Positions 35,134-43,598 of a stretch of 64,000 bases of DNA are shown piece by piece (the first letter of the stretch is position 1; the number at the start of each line of letters is the position of its first letter). The DNA lies in NCBI GenBank assembly GCA_964621905.1, contig CAZUNG010000012.1, forward strand, positions 19,630 through 83,629, in the 5' to 3' direction. The position numbers were made by a program, and so were the translations under genes. Under the pieces are notes generated by a model. The model saw only the letters and a program-made list of their open reading frames with translations, ran no database searches and was not told the origin of the DNA. Origin of the DNA: Ruminococcus_G sp964621905. Lineage in GTDB: Bacteria > Bacillota > Clostridia > Lachnospirales > Lachnospiraceae.

Positions 35134-35188
35134 CCTGGTTACTAAATTCCTGCTTCGCCCTGCGGCTCGCGCTCATTAAGTATCCAGG
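35134..35188. repeat. Imperfect inverted repeat, possible REP-like element
   Basis: Arms 35134-35146 and 35176-35188 match at 11 of 13 positions around a GC-rich core. It lies in the 5' untranslated region of the pseudokinase gene. No second copy was noticed in this window. Confidence 0.4.
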
Positions 35189-35316
35189 TATATATTCTCA
35201 CTAGGCTCGCAAGTACCTCGCCAAGTGTTCATATTATACCATACTTTTGCCATATTTCCTATTTTTCGTGTTCATGATGCCGTAGGAAATATCATCCAGC
35301 TCAAAAAACAAGGTAT

Positions 35317-35366
35317 AAAAAGTCCGATTTCCAGAGGCCTTATGGTCTTTGAGAATCGGACTTTTT
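35317..35366 (-). terminator. Terminator after the C_GCAxxG_C_C gene
   Basis: A 13-bp perfect stem, AAAAAGTCCGATT with AATCGGACTTTTT, 20 bp after the stop. Confidence 0.9.
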
Positions 35367-35386
35367 CAATGCAATCACAGCGCTGT

Positions 35387-35794
35387 TCACTCAAATAATA
35401 TCTGCTCCGCCAGTGACGCTGCATCCTTGATACAGTCGGGGCAGCTGCAGAGAGCCTTTCCTGTGGAGACACCTTTCAGTTCTTTGCACAGAACAGAGCC
35501 ATTTTTCACCTTAAACTTTTCCATCACCGCTTTGGACAGTTTGTAGGAATCTGCTTTACTGTCCGGAGCCGTCAGATTAGCCGTACTGCTCTTCAGTCCC
35601 GCAAGAACACAGGCAGCCGAAACGGCACCGCAGGTCCCCTCCATATTTCCCATGCCTGCGCCAAGTGCCTCCGTCACCTTAAACATTGTCTCTTCATCCA
35701 GACCGACAAGATCACAATAGGTACAGGCAACCGCCTGTGCACAATTATACCCTTTACGGTGCTTTGTTATCGTCTCTTCCACACGCGTTTTCAT
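35387..35794 (-). CDS. C_GCAxxG_C_C family protein
   Basis: 135 aa with the motif set that names the family: YNCAQAVACTYC, LGAGMGNMEGTCGAVSAACVL and the later CKELKG...CSCPDC. The conserved cysteines suggest a redox or metal-binding role, but biochemistry is lacking. GGGAGGAAATAAAA precedes the ATG. Its start overlaps the end of the SARP-type regulator by 41 bp, so the two are probably co-expressed. Confidence 0.9.
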   Translation of the reverse strand: MKTRVEETITKHRKGYNCAQAVACTYCDLVGLDEETMFKVTEALGAGMGNMEGTCGAVSAACVLAGLKSSTANLTAPDSKADSYKLSKAVMEKFKVKNGSVLCKELKGVSTGKALCSCPDCIKDAASLAEQILFE

Positions 35795-37046
35795 TTTTAT
35801 TTCCTCCCGTATTTAAATTCTCAAGCACTTTTCCTCCCCGGCTTTCCATCTCATCCAGAGATGCCATATAGTAATTGACCTTATTTCTTCCGGCCCCTGC
35901 CTTTTTGTAAGCGTCATTCAGACGGTTGACAATATCCACACAGTTTTCCTTACCCGCAGCCGGAAGCAGAATCAGAAACTGGTTGGCGCTGTAGCGGGTA
36001 AAGAGATCTCCCTTCCTAAGCGAACAGCACACGGCTTCCATAAACAGCGAAGACATCTCTTCCAGCGTATCTTCTTTTTCCAGCGGCCATCCCTGATAAT
36101 CTGTGAGGGTACACAAAATCAAATATCCTTCAATGCCAAACCGTTCATAACCACGTGCCAGAAACCGGTAATTATCAATAAACCCCGGGAACGTACAGTA
36201 ATAAGGACCCCTTATGCGATTCGTCTCCTGCACCACCTGCCGGACATCCTCCATCGCGCCCTGCGCGAACTGGACCTGACTGCTCATTGTGTGGAATCGT
36301 TCCAGCATCTGTTCCGAAGGCGGCTTTTTCAGATCCGTAAAATACATTCGGGTCACACTCTGATACACTTTCATCGCCTCTTTATAGCGATTAGCCGCCA
36401 GCAGACTGTCGATCACCCAGAGCTGCCACTCCTCATAGGGATACATCTCCGCTGCACGTCTGGACAACAACAGCATCTGTTCAAAGTCCTGGCACATTTT
36501 AAAATACTGAAGGCTCTCCCGCAGGCACGCAAAATACAGATCACGATAGCGTTTCGCTTCACTCTGCACCCATTTCGGCGAATGTTCTCCCGCATTCAGA
36601 AATTCACCCTGGTACATCTCACATGCCTTCAGATACAACCTGGCCCTGTCGTCTTCATCCCGTTCTTCCCGGGCGCGTTCTGTCAGAATCTCAAATTCCC
36701 GCACGTCCACAACTGCCGGAACCTCCATATTCCATATACACATACCACGCCGCACTTCAATATACTGATTCTGCGGAAGTCCTGCTTTCACCAGCTGTTT
36801 CCGCAGCCGGAAAATCGTGTTGTTCAGCGTAAGATTGGTATTCTCAATCTGTTCGTCTCCATACAGTGTTTCAATAATCTCCGTTTTGGCGATCTGCCTC
36901 CTCGGATGGATCATCAAAAGCTGAAGAAGCTGAATAAACTTAGAATTCCCGCTTCGCGCAAACGAGATTTTCCGCGTTCCATACCTCATGGAAAATCCGC
37001 CCAGCATATTCATATAAAAAATATCCTGTTCCCGTCGTTCCTCCAT
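35754..37046 (-). CDS. SARP-like regulator with degenerate GGDEF domain
   Basis: 430 aa. An OmpR-type winged helix (about 10-105; SKFIQLLQLLMIHPRRQIAK), a bacterial transcriptional activator (BTAD/TPR) domain (about 110-255), then a C-terminal domain (about 280-410) folding like GGDEF, with RYSANQFLILLP where active enzymes read RYGGDEF. A diguanylate cyclase activity is therefore unlikely; it may sense a nucleotide. The ATG at 37046 follows AGGA. Divergent from the pilus-like operon, which it may regulate. Confidence 0.8.
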   Translation of the reverse strand: MEERREQDIFYMNMLGGFSMRYGTRKISFARSGNSKFIQLLQLLMIHPRRQIAKTEIIETLYGDEQIENTNLTLNNTIFRLRKQLVKAGLPQNQYIEVRRGMCIWNMEVPAVVDVREFEILTERAREERDEDDRARLYLKACEMYQGEFLNAGEHSPKWVQSEAKRYRDLYFACLRESLQYFKMCQDFEQMLLLSRRAAEMYPYEEWQLWVIDSLLAANRYKEAMKVYQSVTRMYFTDLKKPPSEQMLERFHTMSSQVQFAQGAMEDVRQVVQETNRIRGPYYCTFPGFIDNYRFLARGYERFGIEGYLILCTLTDYQGWPLEKEDTLEEMSSLFMEAVCCSLRKGDLFTRYSANQFLILLPAAGKENCVDIVNRLNDAYKKAGAGRNKVNYYMASLDEMESRGGKVLENLNTGGNKNENACGRDDNKAP

Positions 37047-37090
37047 ACTGTTGTCCTTTCCTGTTGTCCATCCCATAGCTTCATGTTTTC

Positions 37091-37119
37091 ATTTTATCAG
37101 ATACTTCACCATACAACAA
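37091..37119 (-). promoter_or_regulatory. Promoter of the SARP-like regulator
   Basis: TTGTTG (37114-37119), 17-bp spacer, TAAAAT (37091-37096). Confidence 0.6.
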
Positions 37120-37150
37120 CCTTTAACGTATTTTTTATTATCCGGTGCTG

Positions 37151-37159
37151 TGTTATAAT
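37151..37159 (+). promoter_or_regulatory. Extended -10 promoter of the pilus-like operon
   Basis: TGTTATAAT gives an extended -10 (TGnTATAAT); the -35 region is only T-rich. Predicted start is about 30 bp before the first gene. Confidence 0.6.
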
Positions 37160-37195
37160 AGGAATATCTTGTAACATCAAACAGGAGGGTTTCCA

Positions 37196-38140
37196 TTGAG
37201 TCTTATGAATAAATTCCGGCTCTTCCTGTTTCTGCTTTTCGTTTCCCTGATTGCCGGGTGTGGCCAGACTTCCTCCGCCTCCCCGGAGACTGAAACCAAA
37301 CAGAGTACCAAGACAGGAACCCGTGACAATACACCGCATATTCAGCTTCCGTCTGCTGACGGAACGACAGTCTATGGAGATGACAGCATTTCCATAGATG
37401 CTTCCCATCTGGAGGACGGATATATCATGATATCCTGTTCCGAAGGAGAATCCCGAATCAAAGCACAGATTACCGGACCTGACGCCATCACCTATACCTA
37501 TGATATGGAACCCGGCACGGGATATGATACCTTTCCCTTAAGTGCAGGAAACGGCGCCTACCGTGTACAAGTATTTGAAAATATAGTCGGCGATAAATAT
37601 GCGGTCCTGTTTTCACAGGACCTGGATGTAACCTTAAAAAGTGAATTTACTCCATTTTTATACCCCAACCAGTTCGTCAATTATAATACGGATACAAAAG
37701 CCGTTAAAGAAGGGGCCACACTTGTAAAATCAGCCAATACCGACCTCGACGCAGTCACCAGCATCTATCATTTTGCAGTGGACAATATTACTTACGATAA
37801 TAAAAAAGCAAAAAGCGTAACCTCCGGTTACCTGCCGGACATTGATGAGACGCTTGAGACAAAGACTGGCATCTGTTTTGATTATGCAGCCCTCATGACC
37901 TGTATGCTGCGCACCCAGGGGATTCCCACAAAACTTCAGATTGGCTATGCAGGTGATATCTACCATGCCTGGATCAGCTGCTATCTCGAAGAGACAGGAT
38001 GGGTTGACGAGATCATCCGTTTTGACGGGGAAAAGTGGACGATGATGGACCCCACATTTGCCGTTGACGCAAAAAAAGATAAAAAAACAAAGAAGTTTAT
38101 AGAAAATGAAAAAAATTATACGGTAAAATATTCCCGGTGA
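37196..38140 (+). CDS. Transglutaminase-like lipoprotein
   Basis: 314 aa. Lipobox IAGC (Cys22), a beta-rich middle (about 50-150), then a transglutaminase-like domain (about 180-290) with a plausible triad C227 (KTGICFDYAALM), H257 (YHAWI) and D285 (MMDPTF). The TTG at 37196 fits AGGAGGG 6-7 nt upstream; an ATG follows at 37205. It heads the pilus-like operon. It may be a surface protease or crosslinker for pilin-like subunits, which is inference. Confidence 0.8.
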   Translation: MSLMNKFRLFLFLLFVSLIAGCGQTSSASPETETKQSTKTGTRDNTPHIQLPSADGTTVYGDDSISIDASHLEDGYIMISCSEGESRIKAQITGPDAITYTYDMEPGTGYDTFPLSAGNGAYRVQVFENIVGDKYAVLFSQDLDVTLKSEFTPFLYPNQFVNYNTDTKAVKEGATLVKSANTDLDAVTSIYHFAVDNITYDNKKAKSVTSGYLPDIDETLETKTGICFDYAALMTCMLRTQGIPTKLQIGYAGDIYHAWISCYLEETGWVDEIIRFDGEKWTMMDPTFAVDAKKDKKTKKFIENEKNYTVKYSR

Positions 38141-38169
38141 CCAGGGATATTTATCCGGAAAGGAGCATC

Positions 38170-39204
38170 ATGTCCGAAACAAGCAAATTTAAAAAACTGA
38201 ATACTTCCGAGCTTATCACCTTTTTCCGGCAGATGTCATATACACTCCATGCCGGCATTTCACCGGCAGAGGGTCTTGCCATCATGGCGGAAGATACTGC
38301 CTCAGAACAGTCCGAACAGATTTTCGCACTGTTTCAGAAGAACCTGGATGAATCTGGATCTTTCTGCCAGGCCCTGAAAAACAGTCATCTTTTCCCTGCA
38401 TATGCCATCCAGATGCTTCAGATCGGAGAGTATGCGGGCTGTCTGGAGGAAACCACCGCTTCTCTCGCTGACTACTATGAACGGGAAGATGCAACCCGCC
38501 AGGCCCTGAAAAACGCTGTCACGTACCCCTGCGTAATGATCGTCATCATGCTCGCTGTCAGCGGTATTCTGGTCGCAAAAGTCCTTCCCGTATTTCAGGA
38601 GGTCTACCATCAGCTTGGAAGCGAACTGACCGGCATTCCTCTGCGCCTGCTGGGGCTTGGCAATGCAGTCAGCAGGTTTGGGTTCCCGCTGATACTGCTG
38701 CTGATCATTCTTTGCAGTGTTTATGCTGTTTTGATATCCCGGGGACATGCTTCTCTTCCATTTTCCAAAAAACTTTACCGGGATATTCACACAGCACGCT
38801 TTGCTCACAGTTTTTCTCTGCTTCTTCGGAGCGGGATGGGCACTGACGAATGTCTGGAAATGATCTGCGGACTTACGGACCATGAACCGCTTCAGAAAAA
38901 GATGCAGCAATGCAGGCAGCTCTCCTCAGACGGCACAGAGTTCACCAGTGCACTTAAGGACTCACACATTTTTTCTTCGATGGAATCCCATATGATTTCC
39001 GTCGGATTTCGTTCCGGTGTCCCTGATACGGTAATGAAACAGCTGGCAGACACCTATCAGCAGCGCGCGGATGAGCGTCTCGGACGAATGATCGCCATTC
39101 TTGAGCCCGCTCTGGTCGGTATCCTGTCCATAATCGTCGGCTTCATCCTGCTGTCTGTTATGCTTCCGCTGATTGGTGTCCTCTCGGGCATCAGCACTTA
39201 CTGA
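38170..39204 (+). CDS. Type IV pilus inner-membrane platform protein PilC/GspF
   Basis: 344 aa with two GspF domains (about 10-130 and 215-335). Visible motifs are ITFFRQMSYTLHAGISPAEGL, LQIGEYAGCLEETTASLADYYE and the repeated FAHSFSLLLRSGMGTDECLEM, with three membrane helices including a C-terminal one. It anchors the assembly ATPase in type IV pilus and type II secretion machines. The ATG at 38170 has AAAGGAG; the frame from 38137 overlaps the lipoprotein. Confidence 0.92.
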   Translation: MSETSKFKKLNTSELITFFRQMSYTLHAGISPAEGLAIMAEDTASEQSEQIFALFQKNLDESGSFCQALKNSHLFPAYAIQMLQIGEYAGCLEETTASLADYYEREDATRQALKNAVTYPCVMIVIMLAVSGILVAKVLPVFQEVYHQLGSELTGIPLRLLGLGNAVSRFGFPLILLLIILCSVYAVLISRGHASLPFSKKLYRDIHTARFAHSFSLLLRSGMGTDECLEMICGLTDHEPLQKKMQQCRQLSSDGTEFTSALKDSHIFSSMESHMISVGFRSGVPDTVMKQLADTYQQRADERLGRMIAILEPALVGILSIIVGFILLSVMLPLIGVLSGISTY

Positions 39205-39223
39205 TTGAGAGGTGTATCCCGTT

Positions 39224-39556
39224 ATGAACCGTTTTTTATCACGCCAGCCGGCTCACAGCAACATTCTCAGAGCACTGTTGTCGCTCACTGTTACCGTGGC
39301 TGTCCTGATGCTGTTCTACTTTGGTGTTAATTCTGCAATGGACGGCACCATAGGCGAACAGCGGCGGACTCTGGAGGATGCCGTCTACCGGAATATTATT
39401 CAGTGTTATATCACAGAAGGGACTTACCCGGAAGATCTCGATTATCTGGAAGCTCATTATCCTCTGATGTATGACCGTGACAGATTTTTTATCGATTACC
39501 GGCCCGTCGGAGAAAATATCATGCCTGAAGTCACTATTATCACTCGTACGTCTTAG
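39224..39556 (+). CDS. Small single-pass membrane protein of the pilus-like operon
   Basis: 110 aa: short basic N-terminus, one membrane helix (about 16-36, LLSLTVTVAVLMLFYFGV), then an extracytoplasmic domain with RRTLEDAVYRNIIQCYITEG. The layout recalls minor pilins or PilN/O-like accessory proteins but no family is recognised. GAGAGG is 11 nt before the ATG; an in-frame GTG at 39212 overlaps that site. Confidence 0.7.
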   Translation: MNRFLSRQPAHSNILRALLSLTVTVAVLMLFYFGVNSAMDGTIGEQRRTLEDAVYRNIIQCYITEGTYPEDLDYLEAHYPLMYDRDRFFIDYRPVGENIMPEVTIITRTS

Positions 39557-39567
39557 GAGGCATTTCC

Positions 39568-40050
39568 ATGGAACATGAAAAAAAATTATATCATACGATT
39601 GATTTCTTTTTTATCCTGTCTCTGCTCGGTATCTTTGTCGTAACCGCTACCCTGGTTATCGTCATCGGCGCAAACATTTATCAATCCGCTGTCTCATCGT
39701 CGAAATCAGACGCAAATGTGAGGACAGCCCTTTCCTACGTGACGGAAAAGATTCATCAAAATGACCGAAGTCAGGGCATTTCCGTTCGCTCAGATAATGA
39801 TATGGACCTGCTGCTTCTGCACGATACCTATCAGGAAACGGACTACACCACATACATTTATGCTTATAAAGGCACCCTGCGGGAGCTGACCATCCGTGCT
39901 TCGGACACTCCCGACTACGATTCAGGACAGGTTATCACAGAAATCTCAGATTTCTCAATTCTCCAGGAAAGGCATGGGCGATTTGAGCTCACCGCTTTTG
40001 GAGACGAAGGAAAGGAGTTATCAGCTTATGTCTTTTCCAAAAGCGAATAA
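39568..40050 (+). CDS. DUF4860-like membrane protein
   Basis: 160 aa. N-terminal membrane helix (about 10-35, TIDFFFILSLLGIFVVTATL) followed by a predicted extracytoplasmic beta-rich domain. Resembles the DUF4860 proteins found in clostridial pilus-type operons. GGAGGCATTTCC precedes the ATG. Minor-pilin-like topology; function unknown. Confidence 0.72.
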   Translation: MEHEKKLYHTIDFFFILSLLGIFVVTATLVIVIGANIYQSAVSSSKSDANVRTALSYVTEKIHQNDRSQGISVRSDNDMDLLLLHDTYQETDYTTYIYAYKGTLRELTIRASDTPDYDSGQVITEISDFSILQERHGRFELTAFGDEGKELSAYVFSKSE

Positions 40051-40486
40051 ATCCAGCATTTTTCTTCTGGAGCTGCTTTTATCCATACTTTTGTTTGCAG
40101 TCGCAAGCACTGTGTGCATTCAGATATTTGCAACATCACACTCTCTTTCTGACGAAGCCAAACGGCTTGACCATTCTGTCAGCCTGGCTGAGAGTATTGC
40201 ATCCTGTATTCAGTCCGGTATCACGACACCGGAAGACCTTCAGAAACTTTATCCGCAGGGTACATGCGGCGAGAACAGTCTGACGCTCTATCTGGATCGT
40301 ACCGGAACTGTTCTGCCGGACGAATCGGAATCATACTGTCTTTTTACTGTTACATTTGGGAATCATAATCCGGTCACTGCGGACATTAACATGACACAGA
40401 TTGCAGACGGCCGAGAACTCTTTGCGCTCAGGGCATCTGTTTACGAACCCTGCCGGCTTGCAGAGGATACGGAGGTGGCTCCATGA
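40028..40486 (+). CDS. Prepilin-like protein
   Basis: 152 aa. Short hydrophilic leader, then SSIFLLELLLSILLFAVAS. If cut before Ile the mature protein has Glu at +5 within the hydrophobic helix, as in type IV prepilins, though Ser replaces the usual Gly at -1. A soluble domain follows with two Cys. It overlaps the previous gene by 23 bp and AAAGGAG precedes the ATG. The best pilin candidate of the operon. Confidence 0.7.
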   Translation: MSFPKANKSSIFLLELLLSILLFAVASTVCIQIFATSHSLSDEAKRLDHSVSLAESIASCIQSGITTPEDLQKLYPQGTCGENSLTLYLDRTGTVLPDESESYCLFTVTFGNHNPVTADINMTQIADGRELFALRASVYEPCRLAEDTEVAP

Positions 40487-40986
40487 AAAAAAATCTTCCT
40501 TCCGTATTAAATGTGGGACTTCCCTCCATACTGACTATTTTTTTGATCCTTGCACTTGTCACTTTTGCCACGCTTTCTCTCGTCACTTCACGTTCCGAAA
40601 ACCAGCGGGCACAGCAGAGTGCACAGCGCTCAAAATCATATGGGGATGCATCCGTTGAGGCAGAACGTATCCTGGCAGAGATTGACCAGATTCTCTGCGA
40701 CAGCTATCACCGTCTTGCCGTCCCGGATGAAGAATCCTATCTGCAGCATGCCCGTCCGGCACTGGACGCCGTTTCAGAGGAGCTTTCAGCGGAATACACC
40801 GAAGAAGGACTGTTGGTTGCCTATCATGTACCAATCAGCGATACCCAGCAGCTGCAGGTCGAACTGCTTGCACAATTCCCCTCTGAAAAAGGCGACTCCT
40901 TCTTCCGGATTTTAAAGTGGGCCACATCCTCTGCAGACCCGTGGAATGCCGACGAAACCTTGCCAGTATATGGAAATGATGAATGA
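40483..40986 (+). CDS. Small membrane protein of the pilus-like operon
   Basis: 167 aa: one N-terminal membrane helix (about 12-35, LPSILTIFLILALVTFATLS), then a helical region with SKSYGDASVEAERILAEID and a mixed C-terminal domain. Overlaps the prepilin-like gene by 4 bp (ATGA), with GGAGGTGGCTCC before the start. Resembles small pilus-assembly subunits in topology only; unrecognised. Confidence 0.7.
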   Translation: MKKNLPSVLNVGLPSILTIFLILALVTFATLSLVTSRSENQRAQQSAQRSKSYGDASVEAERILAEIDQILCDSYHRLAVPDEESYLQHARPALDAVSEELSAEYTEEGLLVAYHVPISDTQQLQVELLAQFPSEKGDSFFRILKWATSSADPWNADETLPVYGNDE

Positions 40987-40998
40987 GGAGAATCGATT

Positions 40999-42054
40999 AT
41001 GACTACTACAGAACTTTTACAGCTTGCCTCTGCGGAAGGTGCCTCTGATATTTTTATCGTTGCAGGACTTCCGCTGACTCTGAAAACCCATGAAATTTTC
41101 AAGACGGTCTCCGAGACAAAACTGACGCCTTCAGACACCGAAACAATGATCCGCGAACTCTATCAAACGGCCAATAACCGGGATCTTGACAAACTGTTTC
41201 ATGAGGGCGATGATGACTTTTCCTTCTCGGTCGTGGGACTGTCACGTTTTCGTGTGAACGCTTACCGGCAGCGCGGTTCCTACGCCGCTGTCATCCGCGT
41301 GATTGCTTTTTACCTGCCCCGGCCGGAAGATCTGCATATTCCCGAGAGTATTATCCGACTTGCCGATGTCTCCAAAGGAATGGTACTTCTCACAGGCCCG
41401 GCCGGATGCGGAAAGTCGACAACACTGTCCTGCATGGTCGACCATATCAATAACACGAAAGAATATCATATTATAACGCTGGAAGACCCTCTGGAGTTTC
41501 TGCACAGCCACAAAAAAAGCATCGTGAGCCAGCGCGAAATCAGCACCGACACACAGAGTTATCTGGGTGCACTCCGCGCCGCTCTGCGGCAGAACCCAAA
41601 CGTGATTCTTCTGGGAGAAATGAGGGATTACGAGACGATCCATACGGCCATGACGGCTGCAGAGACCGGTCATCTTGTACTGTCAAGCCTTCATACAATC
41701 GGGGCATCCAATACGATTGACCGGATCATTGATGTTTTTCCATCCAATCAGCAGCAGCAGATCGCTGTACAGTTATCGATGGTGTTGCAGGCAGTGGTTT
41801 CACAGCAGCTGGTTCCGGCCGTAGGCGGCGGTTATGTGCCTGCATTTGAAATCATGACCCTCACCCCTGCCATCCACAATCTGATCAGAAGCGGCAAAGT
41901 ACACCAAATAGAAGGAACACTTTACTCATCTGCCACCGACCAGATGATCTCCATGGACAACAGTCTTTTAAAACTGTATCGTGAGGGAACCATATCCTCC
42001 GAGACCGCACTGCACTATGCGACAAATCCGGAAATGTTACAAAAAAAATTATAA
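40999..42054 (+). CDS. PilT-type twitching/retraction ATPase
   Basis: 351 aa, the length of PilT. N-terminal PAS-like domain (LLQLASAEGASDIFIVAG), Walker A GPAGCGKST (133-141), Asp box IITLEDPLEF, Walker B NPNVILLGEMRD and His box GHLVLSSLHTIGASN. It lacks the longer N-terminus of PilB/GspE assembly ATPases. As the only ATPase in the operon it may drive assembly, retraction or both. GAGGAGAATCGATT precedes the ATG. Confidence 0.93.
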   Translation: MTTTELLQLASAEGASDIFIVAGLPLTLKTHEIFKTVSETKLTPSDTETMIRELYQTANNRDLDKLFHEGDDDFSFSVVGLSRFRVNAYRQRGSYAAVIRVIAFYLPRPEDLHIPESIIRLADVSKGMVLLTGPAGCGKSTTLSCMVDHINNTKEYHIITLEDPLEFLHSHKKSIVSQREISTDTQSYLGALRAALRQNPNVILLGEMRDYETIHTAMTAAETGHLVLSSLHTIGASNTIDRIIDVFPSNQQQQIAVQLSMVLQAVVSQQLVPAVGGGYVPAFEIMTLTPAIHNLIRSGKVHQIEGTLYSSATDQMISMDNSLLKLYREGTISSETALHYATNPEMLQKKL

Positions 42055-42131
42055 AAATGACGGTATGCTTTTCTCCGAACCCGGCATACTAATTTTGTAA
42101 CTCTAAGCCATGTAATAACAGGAGGTATGTT

Positions 42132-42314
42132 ATGACAGACATTTCCGTTTTGGATCTTCAGAACCTGCGCCATTTGATTGGCGGATATGAGACAAGTCAC
42201 TGCAAAATGACCGACTATGCCAGCCAGGCCCAGTCACCGGACGTGAAACAGCTGTTTCAGGAAGCCGCTGACTCAGCGTTAAAAAACAAGCAGGAACTCA
42301 TGAGATTCTTATAG
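42132..42314 (+). CDS. Coat F-like small protein
   Basis: 60 aa, MTDISVLDLQNLRHLIGGY onward, a helical fragment resembling the first half of Coat F spore-coat proteins, with a GGYETSHCKMTDYA stretch. AGGAGGTATGTT precedes the ATG. It is followed 13 bp later by a second Coat F-type protein, so the two may act as a split pair in the spore coat. Confidence 0.7.
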   Translation: MTDISVLDLQNLRHLIGGYETSHCKMTDYASQAQSPDVKQLFQEAADSALKNKQELMRFL

Positions 42315-42327
42315 GAGGAAACGTATA

Positions 42328-42603
42328 ATGAATGAAAAAACTATGGTGACAGACACTCTCGTAGGCATCAACGGAGAACTCGCTTCTTTTGAAAGCTATA
42401 TCACACAGACAGAAAACCCACAGCTGAAACAGACCTTAAAACAGCTCCGGAATGAATGCGAGATGGCTCAGGAAAAAATGTACCAGGCAGCACGCCAGCA
42501 CAATTATTATGTACCTGCAGAAAAAGCCACACAGCAGGAGGTTGAGCATGTAAAATCCATTTTAACACAGTCTTCCTCCCCTTCCGCTTCCCATTTGATG
42601 TAA
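42328..42603 (+). CDS. Coat F-type spore coat protein
   Basis: 91 aa, all-helical. DTLVGINGELASFESYIT and AARQHNYYVPAEKATQQEVE are typical of the Coat F (CotF/YhcQ) family of clostridial spore coat proteins. AGGAGGAAACGTATA precedes the ATG. It supports a spore-forming host. A terminator follows 11 bp after the stop. Confidence 0.85.
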   Translation: MNEKTMVTDTLVGINGELASFESYITQTENPQLKQTLKQLRNECEMAQEKMYQAARQHNYYVPAEKATQQEVEHVKSILTQSSSPSASHLM

Positions 42604-42614
42604 ACTCAATGTTC

Positions 42615-42645
42615 ATGGGGCTATCAAAAAAAGATAGCCCCATTT
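42615..42645 (+). terminator. Terminator of the Coat F pair
   Basis: ATGGGGCTATC with GATAGCCCCAT around a 7-nt A loop, followed by TTT. Confidence 0.85.
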
Positions 42646-42688
42646 CATAATAGGTCCACAGCAAAAATTCCTACAAAGGAGCTTCATT

Positions 42689-43570
42689 ATGAACAAACAT
42701 GTAAATCTCGAATATTTAAATACATTTGTTATTGCCGCTGAAACCGGAAAACTCAACATTACTTCAGAACTGGTCTTTCGCTCACCTTCCGCAGTCAGCA
42801 CACAGATCAAAGTTCTCGAAGAACAATTTGACACCAAGCTGTTTATTCGAAGTAAAAACTCTCTGATCCTGACCAGTGACGGAGAGACCCTGTTAAAATA
42901 TGCACAGGAGATTCTAAACCTGAACAATGCCGCCTTCCACTCATTGAAGAGTGAATCATGGACGGGGAACATATCCTTCGGACTCCCCACAGACTATGCA
43001 AACATGTTTATTACATATATCTATCCTGAATTTTTAAAGGAATTTCCGTCCTGTCATTTTAACATCGTATGCTCCCGCAGCAGGGCAATCCGGCGTTCCA
43101 TTGAAAAGGGCAGTATTTCTGCTGCAATCGTTGCAATGGAACCTCAATTCCGCGACGACCAGCTTCTGTGGGAGGAGCCCCTGTACTGGGCGTGTGCCAA
43201 AGGCTATTCCATTCCGAAAAATAAAGCGCTGCCAATCGCCCTTTTTTCCGATGACTGTATTGTAAATACGTATACGCTCTATTCCCTGAAGCATATGGAA
43301 ATCGATTATGATATCGTTTTCACCAGTACCATGTCAGAAAACATAGAGGAAGCTGTCCGCAAAGGGATTGCTGTATCACTTCTCCCCGCCTCCTCTGTCA
43401 CAGAAGACATGGACTTGATCTCTGGCTCCTTTTCCACTGTCCCTCTTACCCTGAAGGTCGGATTTGCCCACAACAATACGCCGGACATTGCACTCTACGA
43501 CTCCATGTTTTCGATTATAAAAAACAAGCTTCCGGAAGCCGGATTGATAACATCGGAAACAAACGGATAA
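42689..43570 (+). CDS. LysR-family transcriptional regulator
   Basis: 293 aa. N-terminal winged helix (LEYLNTFVIAAETGKLNIT, then SPSAVSTQIKVLEEQFDTKLF) and a LysR substrate-binding domain (about 92-290). AAAGGAG precedes the ATG. Convergent with a proline-racemase-family gene and an MDR dehydrogenase, which it probably controls. An inverted repeat at 45862-45880 upstream of the dehydrogenase is a possible target. Confidence 0.9.
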   Translation: MNKHVNLEYLNTFVIAAETGKLNITSELVFRSPSAVSTQIKVLEEQFDTKLFIRSKNSLILTSDGETLLKYAQEILNLNNAAFHSLKSESWTGNISFGLPTDYANMFITYIYPEFLKEFPSCHFNIVCSRSRAIRRSIEKGSISAAIVAMEPQFRDDQLLWEEPLYWACAKGYSIPKNKALPIALFSDDCIVNTYTLYSLKHMEIDYDIVFTSTMSENIEEAVRKGIAVSLLPASSVTEDMDLISGSFSTVPLTLKVGFAHNNTPDIALYDSMFSIIKNKLPEAGLITSETNG

Positions 43571-43598
43571 ACCGCGGAAGATCGCCGATATTGTTCCT

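Noticed and set aside
36291..37199. A 302-codon + strand frame opposite the SARP-like regulator
   Set aside because: The - strand product has recognisable domains and a ribosome-binding site; the + frame has neither.
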